From Euphorbia lathyris (lineage: Eukaryota; Streptophyta; Magnoliopsida; Malpighiales; Euphorbiaceae), in the NCBI RefSeq assembly GCF_963576675.1, contig NC_088914.1, positions 20,439,001-20,503,000 of the forward strand: a stretch of DNA of 64,000 bases, written 5' to 3'. Below the pieces are notes generated by a model that saw only the letters and a list, made by a program, of their open reading frames with translations, did no database searches and was not told where the DNA came from. Below are positions 32,701-44,488 of this stretch, piece after piece. Position 1 is the stretch's first letter. Every line of letters begins with the position of its first letter. The position numbers were made by a program, and so were the translations under genes.

Positions 32701-35700
32701 ATGGATCTTCTCCGAACTTACGAAGACGGCGGCAAATTAGAAGAACATGATAACGAAAACCCTAGTTCCTCACCGGATTCGTCTCCTCCGCGCCTCCTTC
32801 CTTCCAAATCCGCCGCCCCTAAAGTCGATGATACTAAGCTAGCTCTTACGGTGGCTCAGGTCAACCAGACACTCTCGAGGCCAATTGACCCCGTTCAACA
32901 CGCTGTCGCCTTCAACCCCACCTACGACCAGCTCTGGGCTCCCATTTTAGGCCCCGCTCATCCCTACGCCAAAGACGGCATTGCTCAGGGCATGCGCAAC
33001 CACAAGCTTGGCTTTGTCGAGGACGCGGCCATTGATTCGTTTGTCTTCGATGAGCAATACAACACATTCCACAAGTACGGCTATGCCGCGGATCCCTCAG
33101 CTTCCGAAGGTAATAATTATGTTGGCGATTTGGATGCTTTGCAGAAAAATAATGGCATTTCAGTATATAATATCCCACAACATGAGCAAAAGAAAAGAAA
33201 AATTGAGAAAAAGAATGAAGCTGAGGAGGATGCTGATGGGGCTGGGGCTCAGAATGTAGACAAGGTAGAAATTGAAAATCCTGCTACCGATGCGTGGTTG
33301 ATGAAGAATAGGAAGAGTCCATGGGCAGGTAAGAAGGAGGGTTTGCAAGCGGAACTGAGCGAAGAGCAGAAGAAATATGCAGAGGAGTACGCGAAGAAGA
33401 AAGAAGATAAAGGTGTTGAAAAAGGAGAGGCTGTTGCTGATAAGAGCACTTTTCACGGTAAGGAAGAGAAAGATTATCAGGGAAGATCGTGGATTGCACC
33501 GCCCAAAGATGCTAAAGCTACTAATGATCATTGTTATATACCGAAGAGGCTTGTGCATACATGGAGTGGGCATACAAAGGGGGTTTCTGCAATTAGGTTT
33601 TTCCCCAAACATGGTCATTTGATTCTTTCGGCTGGGATGGATACCAAGGTGAAGATATGGGATGTGTTCAATTCAGGCAAGTGTATGAGAACTTACATGG
33701 GTCACGCAAAGGCTGTCAGGGATATTTCCTTTTGTAATGACGGGACCAAGTTTCTGAGTGCTGGATATGACAAGAATATTAAGTATTGGGATACAGAGAC
33801 TGGGCAAGTTATCTCCAGCTTTTCCACGGGGAAGATCCCATATGTTGTTAAACTCAACCCTGATGATGATAAGCAAAATATATTGTTAGCGGGTATGAGT
33901 GATAAGAAAATTGTGCAGTGGGATATGAATACAGGGCAGATTACTCAGGAGTATGATCAGCATTTGGGTGCTGTAAATACCATTACTTTTGTGGACAATA
34001 ATAGGAGATTTGTCACTTCAAGTGATGATAAATCACTTCGTGTGTGGGAATTTGGAATCCCCGTTGTTATCAAGTATATTAGTGAACCTCACATGCATTC
34101 TATGCCTGCAATTTCTGTTCATCCCAACACAAATTGGCTTGCTGCACAGAGTTTGGATAACCAGATTCTTATTTACAGTACCAGGGAAAGGTTTCAGTTG
34201 AATAAGAAGAAGAGGTTTGCAGGGCATATCGTTGCAGGTTATGCTTGCCAAGTTAATTTCTCACCAGATGGACGGTTTGTTATGTCAGGAGATGGTGAGG
34301 GTAAGTGCTGGTTTTGGGACTGGAAGAGTTGTAAGGTCTTCAGAACTCTCAAGTGTCATGAGGGAGTGTGCATTGGGTGTGAGTGGCATCCACTAGAGCA
34401 AAGTAAAGTGGCAACTTGTGGCTGGGATGGTCTTATTAAGTACTGGTAAGTAATTTCCCACACCACACTTTTCATGCTAAATAACATTTTGCCTTTTGTG
34501 CATTTCTTTTAAAACTGCTAATTCATATGTATTTGTCTGTTTGTATAATCTGAACTATATGGAAGTTATAGATATCTAGGTTATGATAGCAGGGGAGCGC
34601 TTATTTGTCATAAAAATTAGAACAATTCAAAATATAAAAAGGTTTTTGCACATGGAAGAAAATGATTTGATTCTTTCAGTTGTCATCTCGTCTCAGCTTG
34701 ATTTTTCTTCCTTAACATGCTCGAAATCCATGGTCATCATGGATTTATCTATTGGAATTTTATGTATTTGAGTCTTAGGATCTTGATACAGATTTGCGCT
34801 TACCATATACGGTTTATACCCATGTTCGGTGCACTGTTATGACTCGGTCAGTAATAGTATTTGGTTTAAAATTTTTTTTAAAAAAAAAAAAAAAAACTAG
34901 AATGGAATGAGAATTCAGTCCTTGTTGTTTGACTCGACTGTAAGGAGAGGAAAGGTGAAAGACATATTCTTCTTAGTTGCCTTCGTGCCTTTCCCATTAC
35001 ATTGGCAAATAGCTGTTAGCTTATAGCTTATTACATTAGCTGTTAGCTTATTATGTTTTTGGTTAGCTGATTTGACTAGCTAATTGTGTAAACTTGTTTG
35101 GTAAAACTTAGCTGATTGTTAATAGTTGATTGTGTAAAATGACAAATAAGGACAGGGTAAAGTTTTATTTGGGATTAAAGGGTAGTAAATAAGGGTAAAA
35201 ATGTCCTTCAAAAGATATGGAGCAATAAGCTAATTGAAAAAGCTCATAAAATGAGCTTTTTCAAAATTAGATTTTTGGACCCAATAAGCTCTTTCAAACC
35301 TCTCTCCACCAAACACCACTATTAAGATTTGACTAGTCAAACCTCTAAAGTGACTCAAACCTCTAATTTTACCCAAAAAGCTCTTTACCAAACAGGCCCC
35401 TTAACTGTTAAGCCCAAACACCGGTTGCTTTTGAATTTTCTTGCATGTATGTGTGTGCCTATCTAGAAAACTGATATTATATTTGATATGTAAAGAAATA
35501 CTTATTTTGAGATTATCTGAAGCACCGAGCTTGCATCCACATCATTGAAATGTCACATTCACTTCTTCATTGAGTCTGCAAATTAGTCATTTATCTGACA
35601 ATAGGAAATAAAACACTGGCTCAGTTCTAGTGTATTTTATTATGTTCTGTGTGCCTTGGCCCTTTTTTGTATTTGTTTTTGTATGCCTGTGCATTGATTT

Positions 35701-36352
35701 TAAATTCATTAACGATATGAAAAAAGTATTTTGCTTTAGGTATTGTCATGTGAACATAGTGAATTGGTACTTGTTAATATTTTTGACAGTTTCGATGATG
35801 GCTTTGGAGAAAGATCTTTGTTGTGTTCCGGATACCAATTTTTATGCTTAGAACTTTTGGTTTGCTCTTCCAATAGGAGCATAAAATTATATTGGTATAA
35901 TCAGACAAGGATCTCTTTGACAACTAATAATTTCCCTGCAAATTTCTTATTTGCCTAATCCAAGAGAATATGGTCTAAACAAAGTAGTTAAGTTAGTACT
36001 TCAAACTTGGCATGCTAATTAATGTTCCCCCAAAAGTGAGAGTAAGCTTAAATCACTAACCTCAATGCACAAGATCAAACCAATTCTGACTTGGCCGTGT
36101 TTTCAGTAACTTACGAGTACCTTAGCACTTGCAGGCCTAATGTCCACTAGTTTTGCTAAATGCTTTTGCCTTCTTGCATTTTTATCTGTTGATAAGTTTG
36201 ACATAAATGAAGTTGGGTTTCCATGATGTTTTCAGATGCATTATTATTGTTTGTAGCATTGAAATGATTGCTGGAAATACATGTGAAGTGCTGGCCTTCC
36301 CCGAACACGAAGCTAACATTCACCTCTGGCTTTTATGTTTTGCAGGGACTAA
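32701..36352 (+). CDS. PRP17: pre-mRNA-processing factor 17 (CDC40/PRP17), WD40 splicing factor
   Basis: The coding exons are 32701-34445 and 36346-36352, giving 583 residues. PRP17 is a nuclear spliceosome component of the second catalytic step; human CDC40 is of similar length. The N-terminal part (1-280) is hydrophilic and contains the family's conserved [19 protein letters not shown] block near residue 105 and a lysine/glutamate-rich stretch at 165-250. From about residue 283 to the end there are seven WD40 repeats (for example [33 protein letters not shown] and GWDGLIKYW). The ATG context TCAACAATGG is good. The donor at 34446 (GTAAGT) and acceptor TTTTGCAG restore the final codons Tyr-Trp-Asp-stop, so the last coding exon supplies only seven bases. 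A 3' UTR probably runs to about 36750. It looks intact and functional. Confidence 0.93.
35085..35400. mobile_element. possible MITE remnant in the PRP17 intron
   Basis: The left end has TTGTTTGGTAAA and the right end TTTACCAAACAGGCCCC, a weak inverted pair like the ends of plant hAT or Harbinger MITEs. Internal AGCTCATAAAATGAGCTTTT forms a palindrome. No target duplication is certain. Confidence 0.35.
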
Positions 36353-37701
36353 TTAGTTGATCTGCACGTCTGCTTTAGCAATCTGATAGACAAAGGAGTT
36401 GTGAAGATACTGTCGAATAGAGAGAGGGGTTCACAGTGTATGATGCTGGACAGAGACCTGAGGAGGAGAGCCTGGAGGACCCAACTCCAATTTTAACCTA
36501 CAGTTGGTTGGAATTGATAAAATATAGGCTAATCTTAATGGCAGTAAATGGGAGGAGGAATCATGTCCGTGTGATTTGAGATACATGTTTACACTGACCC
36601 GTCTATGTTGTGTGTCGGCTTGTAGAATATTATCCCAGTTCTAGTTTATGTAGCAGGTAGAAACTGGCTGTAAAATTGAATCGGCCAAGATCCCTGCATA
36701 GATTACTGTACAATTTTAGAAACTATAGAGTGCATTTTCTGTTTTTTTTTTCTTTCATTTACATTTTCGATCCAGTTGCCTTCTAAAACTGTTCATTTAC
36801 AATTTTGTAATATTTTTGTCAATTATAAATTTTTAAGGTGATGGTACCATGAAAATGCTAATGGGAGATGATCCCCTAAACTAGGGGTGAGATTGGTTCA
36901 CCCTTTTTCTGGTTCAATTCAGGGATTTTGTATCTGATGAAAATAAAGGAATAATTCGGTTTGATTCTAATAAGTAAATAAAGTTAAATAACCTTTCATT
37001 ATTAAACTCTCTTATTAGAGAGAGTTTAGTATGTATTAACGGTCAGTTTGCAATACAACCTGAAGAAAACTGATAAGTTGTTGAGAAAAATATGAGATAT
37101 ATATATTATGTTATTTTGAAATTAAATCGAATGTTATGACTATTTTTGTTTTGCAATTTTAATTTCATCTATCTTGACATGATGTAAAAGCTTTTAGCAC
37201 ATATTGCTTTTAGTTGAAAAAATTCATTAAATTATTTGATATCTATTCAATATTAAAAAATAAGTGGATAGTAGATATTATAAAATAAGTGATGGATCCT
37301 ATATGAGATATAGAAGATAGTCTAATAAAATTGAGTTAGTCATAAATAAATAAAAAAAGAATGAAGAGTCGAACTGAAACCGAGTCTAAGTAGGTTTAAC
37401 TTGGCTTGGAAATGTTTAAAGAATGATTTTGAGTTCAAATTTGTACAAATTTTTGTTAACATTTTGTTATTTAAACTTAAAAAAATGTAAATTTAAGATA
37501 TAATTTACAATAAATTTGTTTTTAACATGTTTGTTAACTTTTAAACCGAGTCTCTTGAACCGAGTTGGAATAGTTTATGAGCTGCCTTGATTTATTAATA
37601 CCCTCCTAATAACCCTAACATTCATGCTCCACTCTAACACAATCTTTTTATGCTAACGGGGGACTTCAAAATTTATTTTCAGTTGTGCTTAAATTAATTT
37701 A
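36353..37701. other. PRP17 3' UTR and intergenic DNA
   Basis: The first 400 bp are the likely 3' UTR, moderately GC-balanced. The rest is AT-rich with a short TCTCTTATTAGAGAGAG palindrome near 37010. No gene is seen. Confidence 0.5.
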
Positions 37702-38109
37702 GGTTTAATACACAAATAATCCCTTGAACTTATTCAAATATTGCAACTGTCCTCTCCAACTTTCAATTGTAACAACTTACCCCTCAAAATTGTTCAATTG
37801 TAAAATATAACTCCTCAAACTTGTCCAATTGTAAAACATAACCCCAAATTGCTGACATGGACTGCAATTGAAGAAACACGTGAAACACAAAATCTGCAAC
37901 GCTCGTGGAATATGATAATCAGATCTTTGGCGTGATACAAATCCGGGAAAAAGTTTTTACGGTTACTTCAAGTACGGGGTAAAAAAATTTCCAATTTGGG
38001 GTTATGTTTTACAATTGGACAAGTTTAAGGGGTAAGTTGTTATAATTGAAAATTGGAGGGTGCAGTTACAACGTTTGGATAAGTTCAGGGGTTATTTACG
38101 TATTAGGCC
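37702..38109. mobile_element. Mutator-type MITE just upstream of the RlmN-like gene
   Basis: The inverted ends (GGTTTAATACACAAATAA left; GGCCTAATACGTAAATAA right, inverted) extend about 130 bp each. The element is flanked by a perfect 9-bp duplication, ATTAATTTA (37693-37701 and 38110-38118). It is 408 bp with no coding content. Its right edge lies 81 bp before the ATG at 38191, inside the likely promoter or 5' UTR. Confidence 0.85.
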
Positions 38110-38190
38110 ATTAATTTATGAATTCAATTTTAAATAGGTTGTTTTAATTCTCAGTCTCGCCATTCTACTTTTCCGGCCGGTGTTGAGAAA

Positions 38191-41100
38191 ATGGAGATAG
38201 GTTGCTTGTGGATGAGGCGGGTGCGAATGCGAACTATGCTCCTTGGAAGTCACCCTTCAATGGTTTCCACATCTTCTATTCTTTCTATTCCTTTTCCTCA
38301 CCATGACCATCTCTCCTTTCCTTCTGGGAAACATCCGCCGCCGCATCTCCTTCTCCACCTCCCTTCTCTTTTTTCTTCCACTCGCCGCTCTCTTTCATCC
38401 TCCGCATGTTCATCGGCGCAGTTTGTTGATATCGGTAAGCATATCGCATAACCCGGTGTTTGTATTGAGCTCGCATTTTTATCTACTTACATTTTTTTGT
38501 TGGAGTAGAAAGTGACGACACGAATGCTATTCCACACAAGGGCGCAAAAGTGCTTCTCAAGGGAATGAGATACGCTGAGCTTGAAGTATGGTACTTGTAC
38601 TTAGCATAGCTTAATTTGTGTTTTGTTTTTTGTTTACTAGTCCTGATTTACTGATTTGAATTTAGATGCTGCTAATCACTAGTCTTTAGTTGGTAATTGT
38701 TTTTGGAATTAGGGTGCTTAATAAAATTTGATTGGGATTTAAATTTAAGATTTCTGCCTCTAATTGTGAGAGAATCGACTGTATATCAGAAATGGGTGCG
38801 GTCTCATGGATTCAGACCTGGTCAGGCTATGATGTTATGGAAGAGCCTTTATGGGAACAATACTTGGGCACATCACGTTGATGAATTAGAAGGTTTTCTT
38901 TTTCTCCCCATTTAATGAAAATTTGATGCTATTTGTTCATTGGTTTTGTAATCTATTTTGCAACTTCCATACTTCTGTTAACCGAATGTAGGGTTGCATA
39001 AGGAGTTTAAGAAAATGTTGAGCAAACATGCTGAACTTAAGGCAATATCGTTAGAAGATGTTCGTACAGCATCTGATGGAACTCGCAAGGTAAAAAGGAA
39101 ATATGGCTTTTTCTCTCTTATTTGTATCTTTGTTTTTGTTTCTATATAGCTTTGAGTTGTGGTGTCTTCTCATTGATATTGGGACTCACAGGAAATTGCA
39201 GATTTTATTCAGGTTGGATGATGAACTAGTGATAGAAACAGTTATCATACCTTGTGATAGAGGTAGGAGGACAGTTTGTGTTTCAAGTCAAGTAGGATGT
39301 GCCATGAATTGTCAATTCTGCTACACCGGCAGGCAAGCTTTAATATTTACTCATCTGAACTTGCAGCCTATGTTTCTCATCTTCTTGTTCATACCAGGCG
39401 TCTCTTCCTGATACATAAATCCAATTTGCAGGATGGGATTGAAGAGACACCTGACTACAGCTGAGATTGTAGACCAGGTTATATTTGCACAGCGTCTGCT
39501 TGTAGGTGAAGATGGTTCAGTCACAAATGTTGTATTTATGGTAAGTGTATTATGAAGAGAACTCCATAATTGACAGTGACTGTGATGAGAAGAAAAAGAA
39601 GGAATTAAGAGAATCAAAAAGCCCATTTCCATTATGCTCCAAAAACAATTTCCAACCAGTCTAAAAGAACTTTTGTTTTCATCTTCTATTGCAGTAGGTA
39701 TCCAAGAGAAAATTTTCATTAATATGCTTGAGCCAGTGTTAAGCTCCTAGCAAATCACTGTTATTTTCACTATCTCTCAGTGAAGAGAAAAATGAGGATT
39801 TATTCACTTCGTTGTTGCTGCATGCTTCCTGGTCCTAGAGAAAATAATGTGCATACAATCTGAGTTAAATGATCTTGTTTTTCTTATTCTTGTGTGTCGA
39901 ACTGGTGTGATATCTGTACTTTTAGGTTTAGGACAATGGGCATTAACTCTAAAGAAGTTTCTGAAGGAGATTTCTTCCCATTTATATAAAAAAAAAGAGG
40001 AATCCGTCATTATTTAGATCACAATATTTAAGTTAAAAACAAGATTATCAATAAGCCTGTTTAGTTCTAATTTTTTGCATCAAAATATATATTAGGGAAT
40101 GGGAGAGCCACTTCAGAACATTGACAATGTCATTAAAGCCACAGAGATTATGGTGCATGATCAGGGCCTTCACTTCAGTCCACGCAGGGTCACTGTTTCT
40201 ACAAGTGGGCTTGTCCCTCAGCTGAAACGGTTTCTTCGTGAATCCAATTGTTCTGTTGCAGTTAGTCTGAATGCTACAACTGATGAGGTATATTTTGCGT
40301 CAGCTCAATCTTTAATGCACTGGAGAACACATGCATATATTTAATTTCCTTTTTGCTAATACACTATGCAGGTCAGGAACTGGATCATGCCAATTAACCG
40401 GAAGTATAATTTAGCCTTGCTTCTTCACACCCTTAAGGAGGAACTACAGTTGAAAAATAACTTCAAAGTTTTTTTTGAGTATGTGTTGCTTGCAGAAGTA
40501 AATGACAGGTTAGTTAAACTTTTCTTTTATCAGTTTGTATGATATAAATAATATTATTTTGAATTAATTGTAATATTCGAAAACATACAATCTTGTGGTT
40601 TACTTGCTGAAGTGATTCTGTACTCATACAAAGCATGATCTTGTTAATTAGAAAGAAACAAACATATGCTTATAGCAAGTATTAATTTTGCTGGGTGGTT
40701 TTTAGTTAGTTTTTGTTGAGTGATTCTTTTCTAATAGTTTTATAACACACCGCAAAAATTTCTCTCCGTAGCACACTATCTGCATTTACATGAGTGCGGA
40801 CTAGAAATATATAGTATTTTGTTATATTATTAGTTACATTTTCAGGAATTGGGAGATCTGTTAATAGGCTGCATGTATATGTTGTGCTGAGGAGTGGAAC
40901 AAGATTCATGGAATCTTGACCTTAATTTGTACCAAAGCAAGAATTTCTTTAATAACATACCAAGTAAATGCTTCCTAGATTTTTTATGATAAATTAGGAT
41001 TTCGAGCTTATAAATCTTAAAGGTCTGCTTAGTAATAATATATCCCTTATAAGTTATATTGTGCTAGTCTCTCTGGTGTGATCATAGACTCCCCTAAAAT

Positions 41101-44100
41101 TCTTCTGTGCAACATGGGGAAGCTGACAGTTTATGGAAAGCAAGATAAAACAAGGCTATCAAACGTCTAAGCCTTAGAACAATTCCACTAGGGATACAAC
41201 AAAATCTCCTCCCTGGACTTTGAAATGTTATCATTATCAAAAGTTTATCCACTGTTTTTTTTTCACAATTCAGATATTAGCATTCTAACTTTGCCAACAG
41301 AATATTAATGTTACTAAACATGAAATAAAGAAGTACGAAGTTTAATGCATTTAGAAGCAGTTGACTAGAACCTATTCTGTAATGAGCAGCCAGACAAACT
41401 TAAAAATTAAGTACTCCCTCCATTCCAAAATATAAGTCATTCTAGGTTGTTTCACACAAATTAAGAAATACAATTAATATAGAGCATAGTTATTAAAGGC
41501 GCGCCTCGGCTAAGGCTCCAGCCTTAGCGCCTCTGGAGCTCAAAGGCGGGCGCGGTCAGTCAGGCGCGCGCCTTAGTGCGCCTTGGTGCGCCTTAAGCCA
41601 GGCGCAAGGCGCGCGCCTTGGCGCGCCTCAGCTACCTTAGGGTATTTTAGGGTTGAGGGTACTTAGGATTTTGAGAGTATTTTAGGGTTAGGGTAGGGTC
41701 TTTTAAGTTCAGAAAATAAAAGAAAACCATGGATAGACAAAGATCGACAGTTTTTACTTCACATATCGTAACAGTTAACTCATGCCTTAGTAGTTAATTA
41801 GAACTTAACTCATGCATTTTATGGTTTTATTGTTGTTATTTGACTATTTGTGACTAGTATTATGAATTTATGATATTTTTTGGTGTGCGCCTCGGGTCGC
41901 TCGGGCGCGCGCCTTAAGTTGCGCCTTGCGCCAACTATGATATAGAGTGAAATTAATGAATGTACATTGATTAACTAAAAAAAAATTTCTCTCATGTAAT
42001 GGTTGGTGAATAAGTCTTGTAATTTTGAAAAACACATAGACCAAGATAAAAAATTTAATGCTTGGACCGGAAAACTATATTAAAATTTCTTAAAAAACTA
42101 GAAAGACTTATATTTTGGAAAAAAACTTAAATGGCTAGAATGACTTATAAAAAAGGAATGGAGGGAGTATTAAGATTCTAACAAATAAGAAGACATTAAT
42201 TTCAAGAACCAAAAGTCCAAGTCTATTTAGAGCAGGTAAATACTAATAAAACCTATTAGGTGCCGATTGGTTCGCGGAATAGAATGACTATTCCAAAGGA
42301 ATAGAATAACAAAGAATAGAATAGAAATTCCTAGGAATAATTATTCCTATGTTTGGTTGGTGGAATAAAATAGAATGAAATAGATAGTTTTTTTATTCAA
42401 AAGACAACATTACCCTTAAATGTAATGTCTTGTTTCTTTTAAAATTTTAATTATTACTATAAATTGTTCAAATATTTAATATATATTATTTTGAAAAATA
42501 TATAAAAAAACAGAAAAAAGGGAAACATGAAAGACGGAAAAAAACACGAAAAATTTTAAAAACGAAAAAACAATGAAAGCATAATTATAGAGACGTGGAA
42601 AGCTATGAAAACGCAAAAATAGGAAAAACATGTAGAAAAAACTCATGAAAACAAGAAAATGCAAAAAAACATAAAAAGATGTGGAAAACATGAAAAAAAC
42701 GTGAAAAAATGCAAAAAAAAAAAAAAACAGGAAAACACAAAAAGTGAAATTTTTTGAAAATATGAAAAATCGAAAACCGTGAAAAAACGTTAAAAATACG
42801 AAAATATAAAAAATGCGTTTATTACGTTTTTTCATATTTTCAAGTTTATTGCATTTTTTTACGCTTTTTCATGTTTTCCAAGTTTTATTGTTTTTGGTGT
42901 TTGTTCTTATTTTCGTATTTTTCGCGTTTTGTCAAGTTTTCGTGTTATTCACATTATTGTATTTTTTTGCATTTTCTGTTTTTTCACATTTTCACGTTTT
43001 AGTTTTTCCGTTTTTCGTGCTTTCGTTTTTTTCGCGTTTTTGTATTTTTCGCATTTTGTTACTTTTTCGTGTTATTCGTGCCTTTTCATGTTTTTCGTAT
43101 TTTTTCACGTTTTCGTGTTTTGTTTGCGTTTTTTGCATTTTCATGTTTATCGCGTTTTTCACTTATTGGCACATTTTTGTGTTTTAGCATTTTTTACGTT
43201 TTCGTGTTTTTCGTATTTTTTTATGTTTACGTGTTTTTCGTATTTTTTCACGTTTTCATGTTTTTCGTATTTTTTCATGCTTTTAGTATATTTCGTGTTT
43301 TGTCACTTTTTCGTGTTACTCATGTGTTTGCTTTTTTTGCGTTTTCATGTTTTTCGCGTTTTTTTTTCCATATTCTCGTGTTTGTAACTTTTTTACATTA
43401 TTCACGTTTTTGTGTTTCATATTTTTCGTATTTTTACATTTTTTAACTGTTTTTCTCATTTTTTCATTTTTCACGTTTTTTTATAATATAAATTATGGAT
43501 TCGCCAAAATATATAGGATTTGAGAAATGGGCTAGAGAAAAGATTGAGGATGTAATGGAGGGTAATTTTATAAATTACAAAAATACAAAATTAGGAATAG
43601 ACTATTCCTTTGATAAATTAAAGAATAGCTATTCCATGAAAACAAGGAATAGAGATTCTATAGAATAGCTATTCCATAAAAAATATTGAACCAAAGGTGG
43701 GAATAGCTATTTCTTCGGAATAGCTATTTTATTCCCTCTCTATTCCGCGAACCAAACGAGCCCTTAGTGTCACAACTAAGCTTTTAATGGAAAAGGAGAG
43801 AGAAGAAAAAACTATAAAGCAAAGTGGATATTTTTTTTTAATTCATGTGTCCGCATTTCAGTTTGACCTCATTGTATAAGAAGACTGAGATTACAGCTTC
43901 ATTGTTATTAGCACACCAAAATGGCTTCACTGGTAGTTACTGTGTATCCCATTAGCTGTTTCCAGATATGGGCAGTGACGGATCCAGGGGGCTTGAGCAT
44001 CCATTAGTCTCTGGAAAACGCCGAAAAACTCCATGGAAGCTGTGTACGGAGCTTTATTTTGTTCAACAAAAGCTCACAGAAAAAATCAATTGAGCACCCA

Positions 44101-44488
44101 TAAATCACCAGAGGGTACACCGGTGATCTGTCACTGGATATGAGATTTGATTTACTTTTCCTTTTGAAACTAGATTGAGTGCGAGTCTGATTGTTTTGCT
44201 TTCAGCTTGGAGGATGCAAAGAGGCTTATCAATCTTGTACAAGACATTCCATGCAAGATCAATCTCATCCAATTCAATCCTCACAAAGGATCCCAGTTTA
44301 GAGCTACCAGTAGAGAGAAAATGATTGAGTTTCGAAATACTTTGGCAGAGGGGAAATGCAGAGTTTTCATGCGAGACAGCAGAGGTGATGATCAGATGGC
44401 TGCTTGTGGTCAACTTGGAAACCCCGGAGTAATCCAGGCACCCCTGCTTAGAGTTCCTCAGCCATTTCAAATGGCTGTAAATGCTTAG
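38191..44488 (+). CDS. RlmN/Cfr-family radical SAM RNA (adenine-C2) methyltransferase, organelle-targeted
   Basis: Nine exons: 38191-38434, 38509-38585, 38790-38892, 38992-39089, 39202-39332, 39432-39540, 40096-40287, 40372-40508 and 44206-44488, giving 457 residues in phase. Bacterial RlmN methylates C2 of an adenosine in 23S rRNA and tRNA using a [4Fe-4S] cluster and S-adenosylmethionine. The cluster motif CAMNCQFC (C207, C211, C214) follows the conserved [13 protein letters not shown] and [10 protein letters not shown] bind SAM; C431 in [10 protein letters not shown] corresponds to the methyl-carrying cysteine. Residues 1-75 are rich in serine, arginine and histidine, consistent with a plastid or mitochondrial transit peptide. 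Intron 5 uses a GC donor. The last intron (3.7 kb) holds three transposons. A MITE lies 81 bp before the ATG. All key residues are present, so it is probably functional. Confidence 0.9.
41414..42167. mobile_element. Stowaway/mariner-type element in intron 8
   Basis: Inverted ends CTCCCTCCATTCC are flanked by TA on both sides, typical of Tc1/mariner Stowaway MITEs. Similarity of the arms goes further in (AAAATATAAGTC against GACTTATATTTT). A second element is inserted at 41485-41939; without it the MITE would be about 290 bp. Confidence 0.85.
41485..41939. mobile_element. GC-rich hAT-type MITE inside the Stowaway element
   Basis: Ends CATAGTT...AACTATG are flanked by the perfect 8-bp duplication ATATAGAG (41477-41484 and 41940-41947), the hAT signature. 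The outer parts are built of GGCGCGCC- and GCGCCTTA-type repeats in inverted orientation, an island of GC in an AT-rich intron. The centre is ordinary AT-rich DNA. Confidence 0.8.
42259..43763. mobile_element. PIF/Harbinger-like non-autonomous element in intron 8
   Basis: The left end GGTGCCGATTGGTTCGCGG and the right end, inverted, GGGCTCGTTTGGTTCGCGG are flanked by TTA on each side (42256-42258 and 43764-43766), the Harbinger/Tourist target. Subterminal GGAATAG and CTATTCC repeats are inverted as well. No transposase is present; the middle kilobase is low-complexity. Confidence 0.8.
42480..43490. repeat. low-complexity A-rich / T-rich inverted array with CG punctuation
   Basis: Up to about 42810 the top strand is A-rich with repeated GAAAA(A)CG- and CATGAAAA-type words. 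From about 42830 to 43480 it is T-rich with the complementary words TTTTTCG(C/T)GTTTT and TTTTCATG. The two halves could pair into a large hairpin. Long phenylalanine-rich open frames on both strands are by-products of the composition. Confidence 0.8.

Noticed and set aside
33160..33618. Minus-strand open frames within PRP17 exon 1
   Set aside because: They are antisense to a strongly conserved WD40 protein and have no independent support.
38110..38190. A TATA box between the MITE and the RlmN-like start codon
   Set aside because: The 81-bp interval has no TATA-like sequence at a believable distance; the promoter may lie within or beyond the MITE.
42476..43446. Long phenylalanine-rich open frames on both strands, which at first look like membrane proteins
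   Set aside because: They overlap in several frames and both strands and come directly from T-rich or A-rich low-complexity sequence inside a Harbinger-like element in an intron.
43980..44105. A short plant repeat starting near GTGACGGATCCAGGG
   Set aside because: It resembles dispersed plant repeats, but I could not find matched ends or a target duplication.
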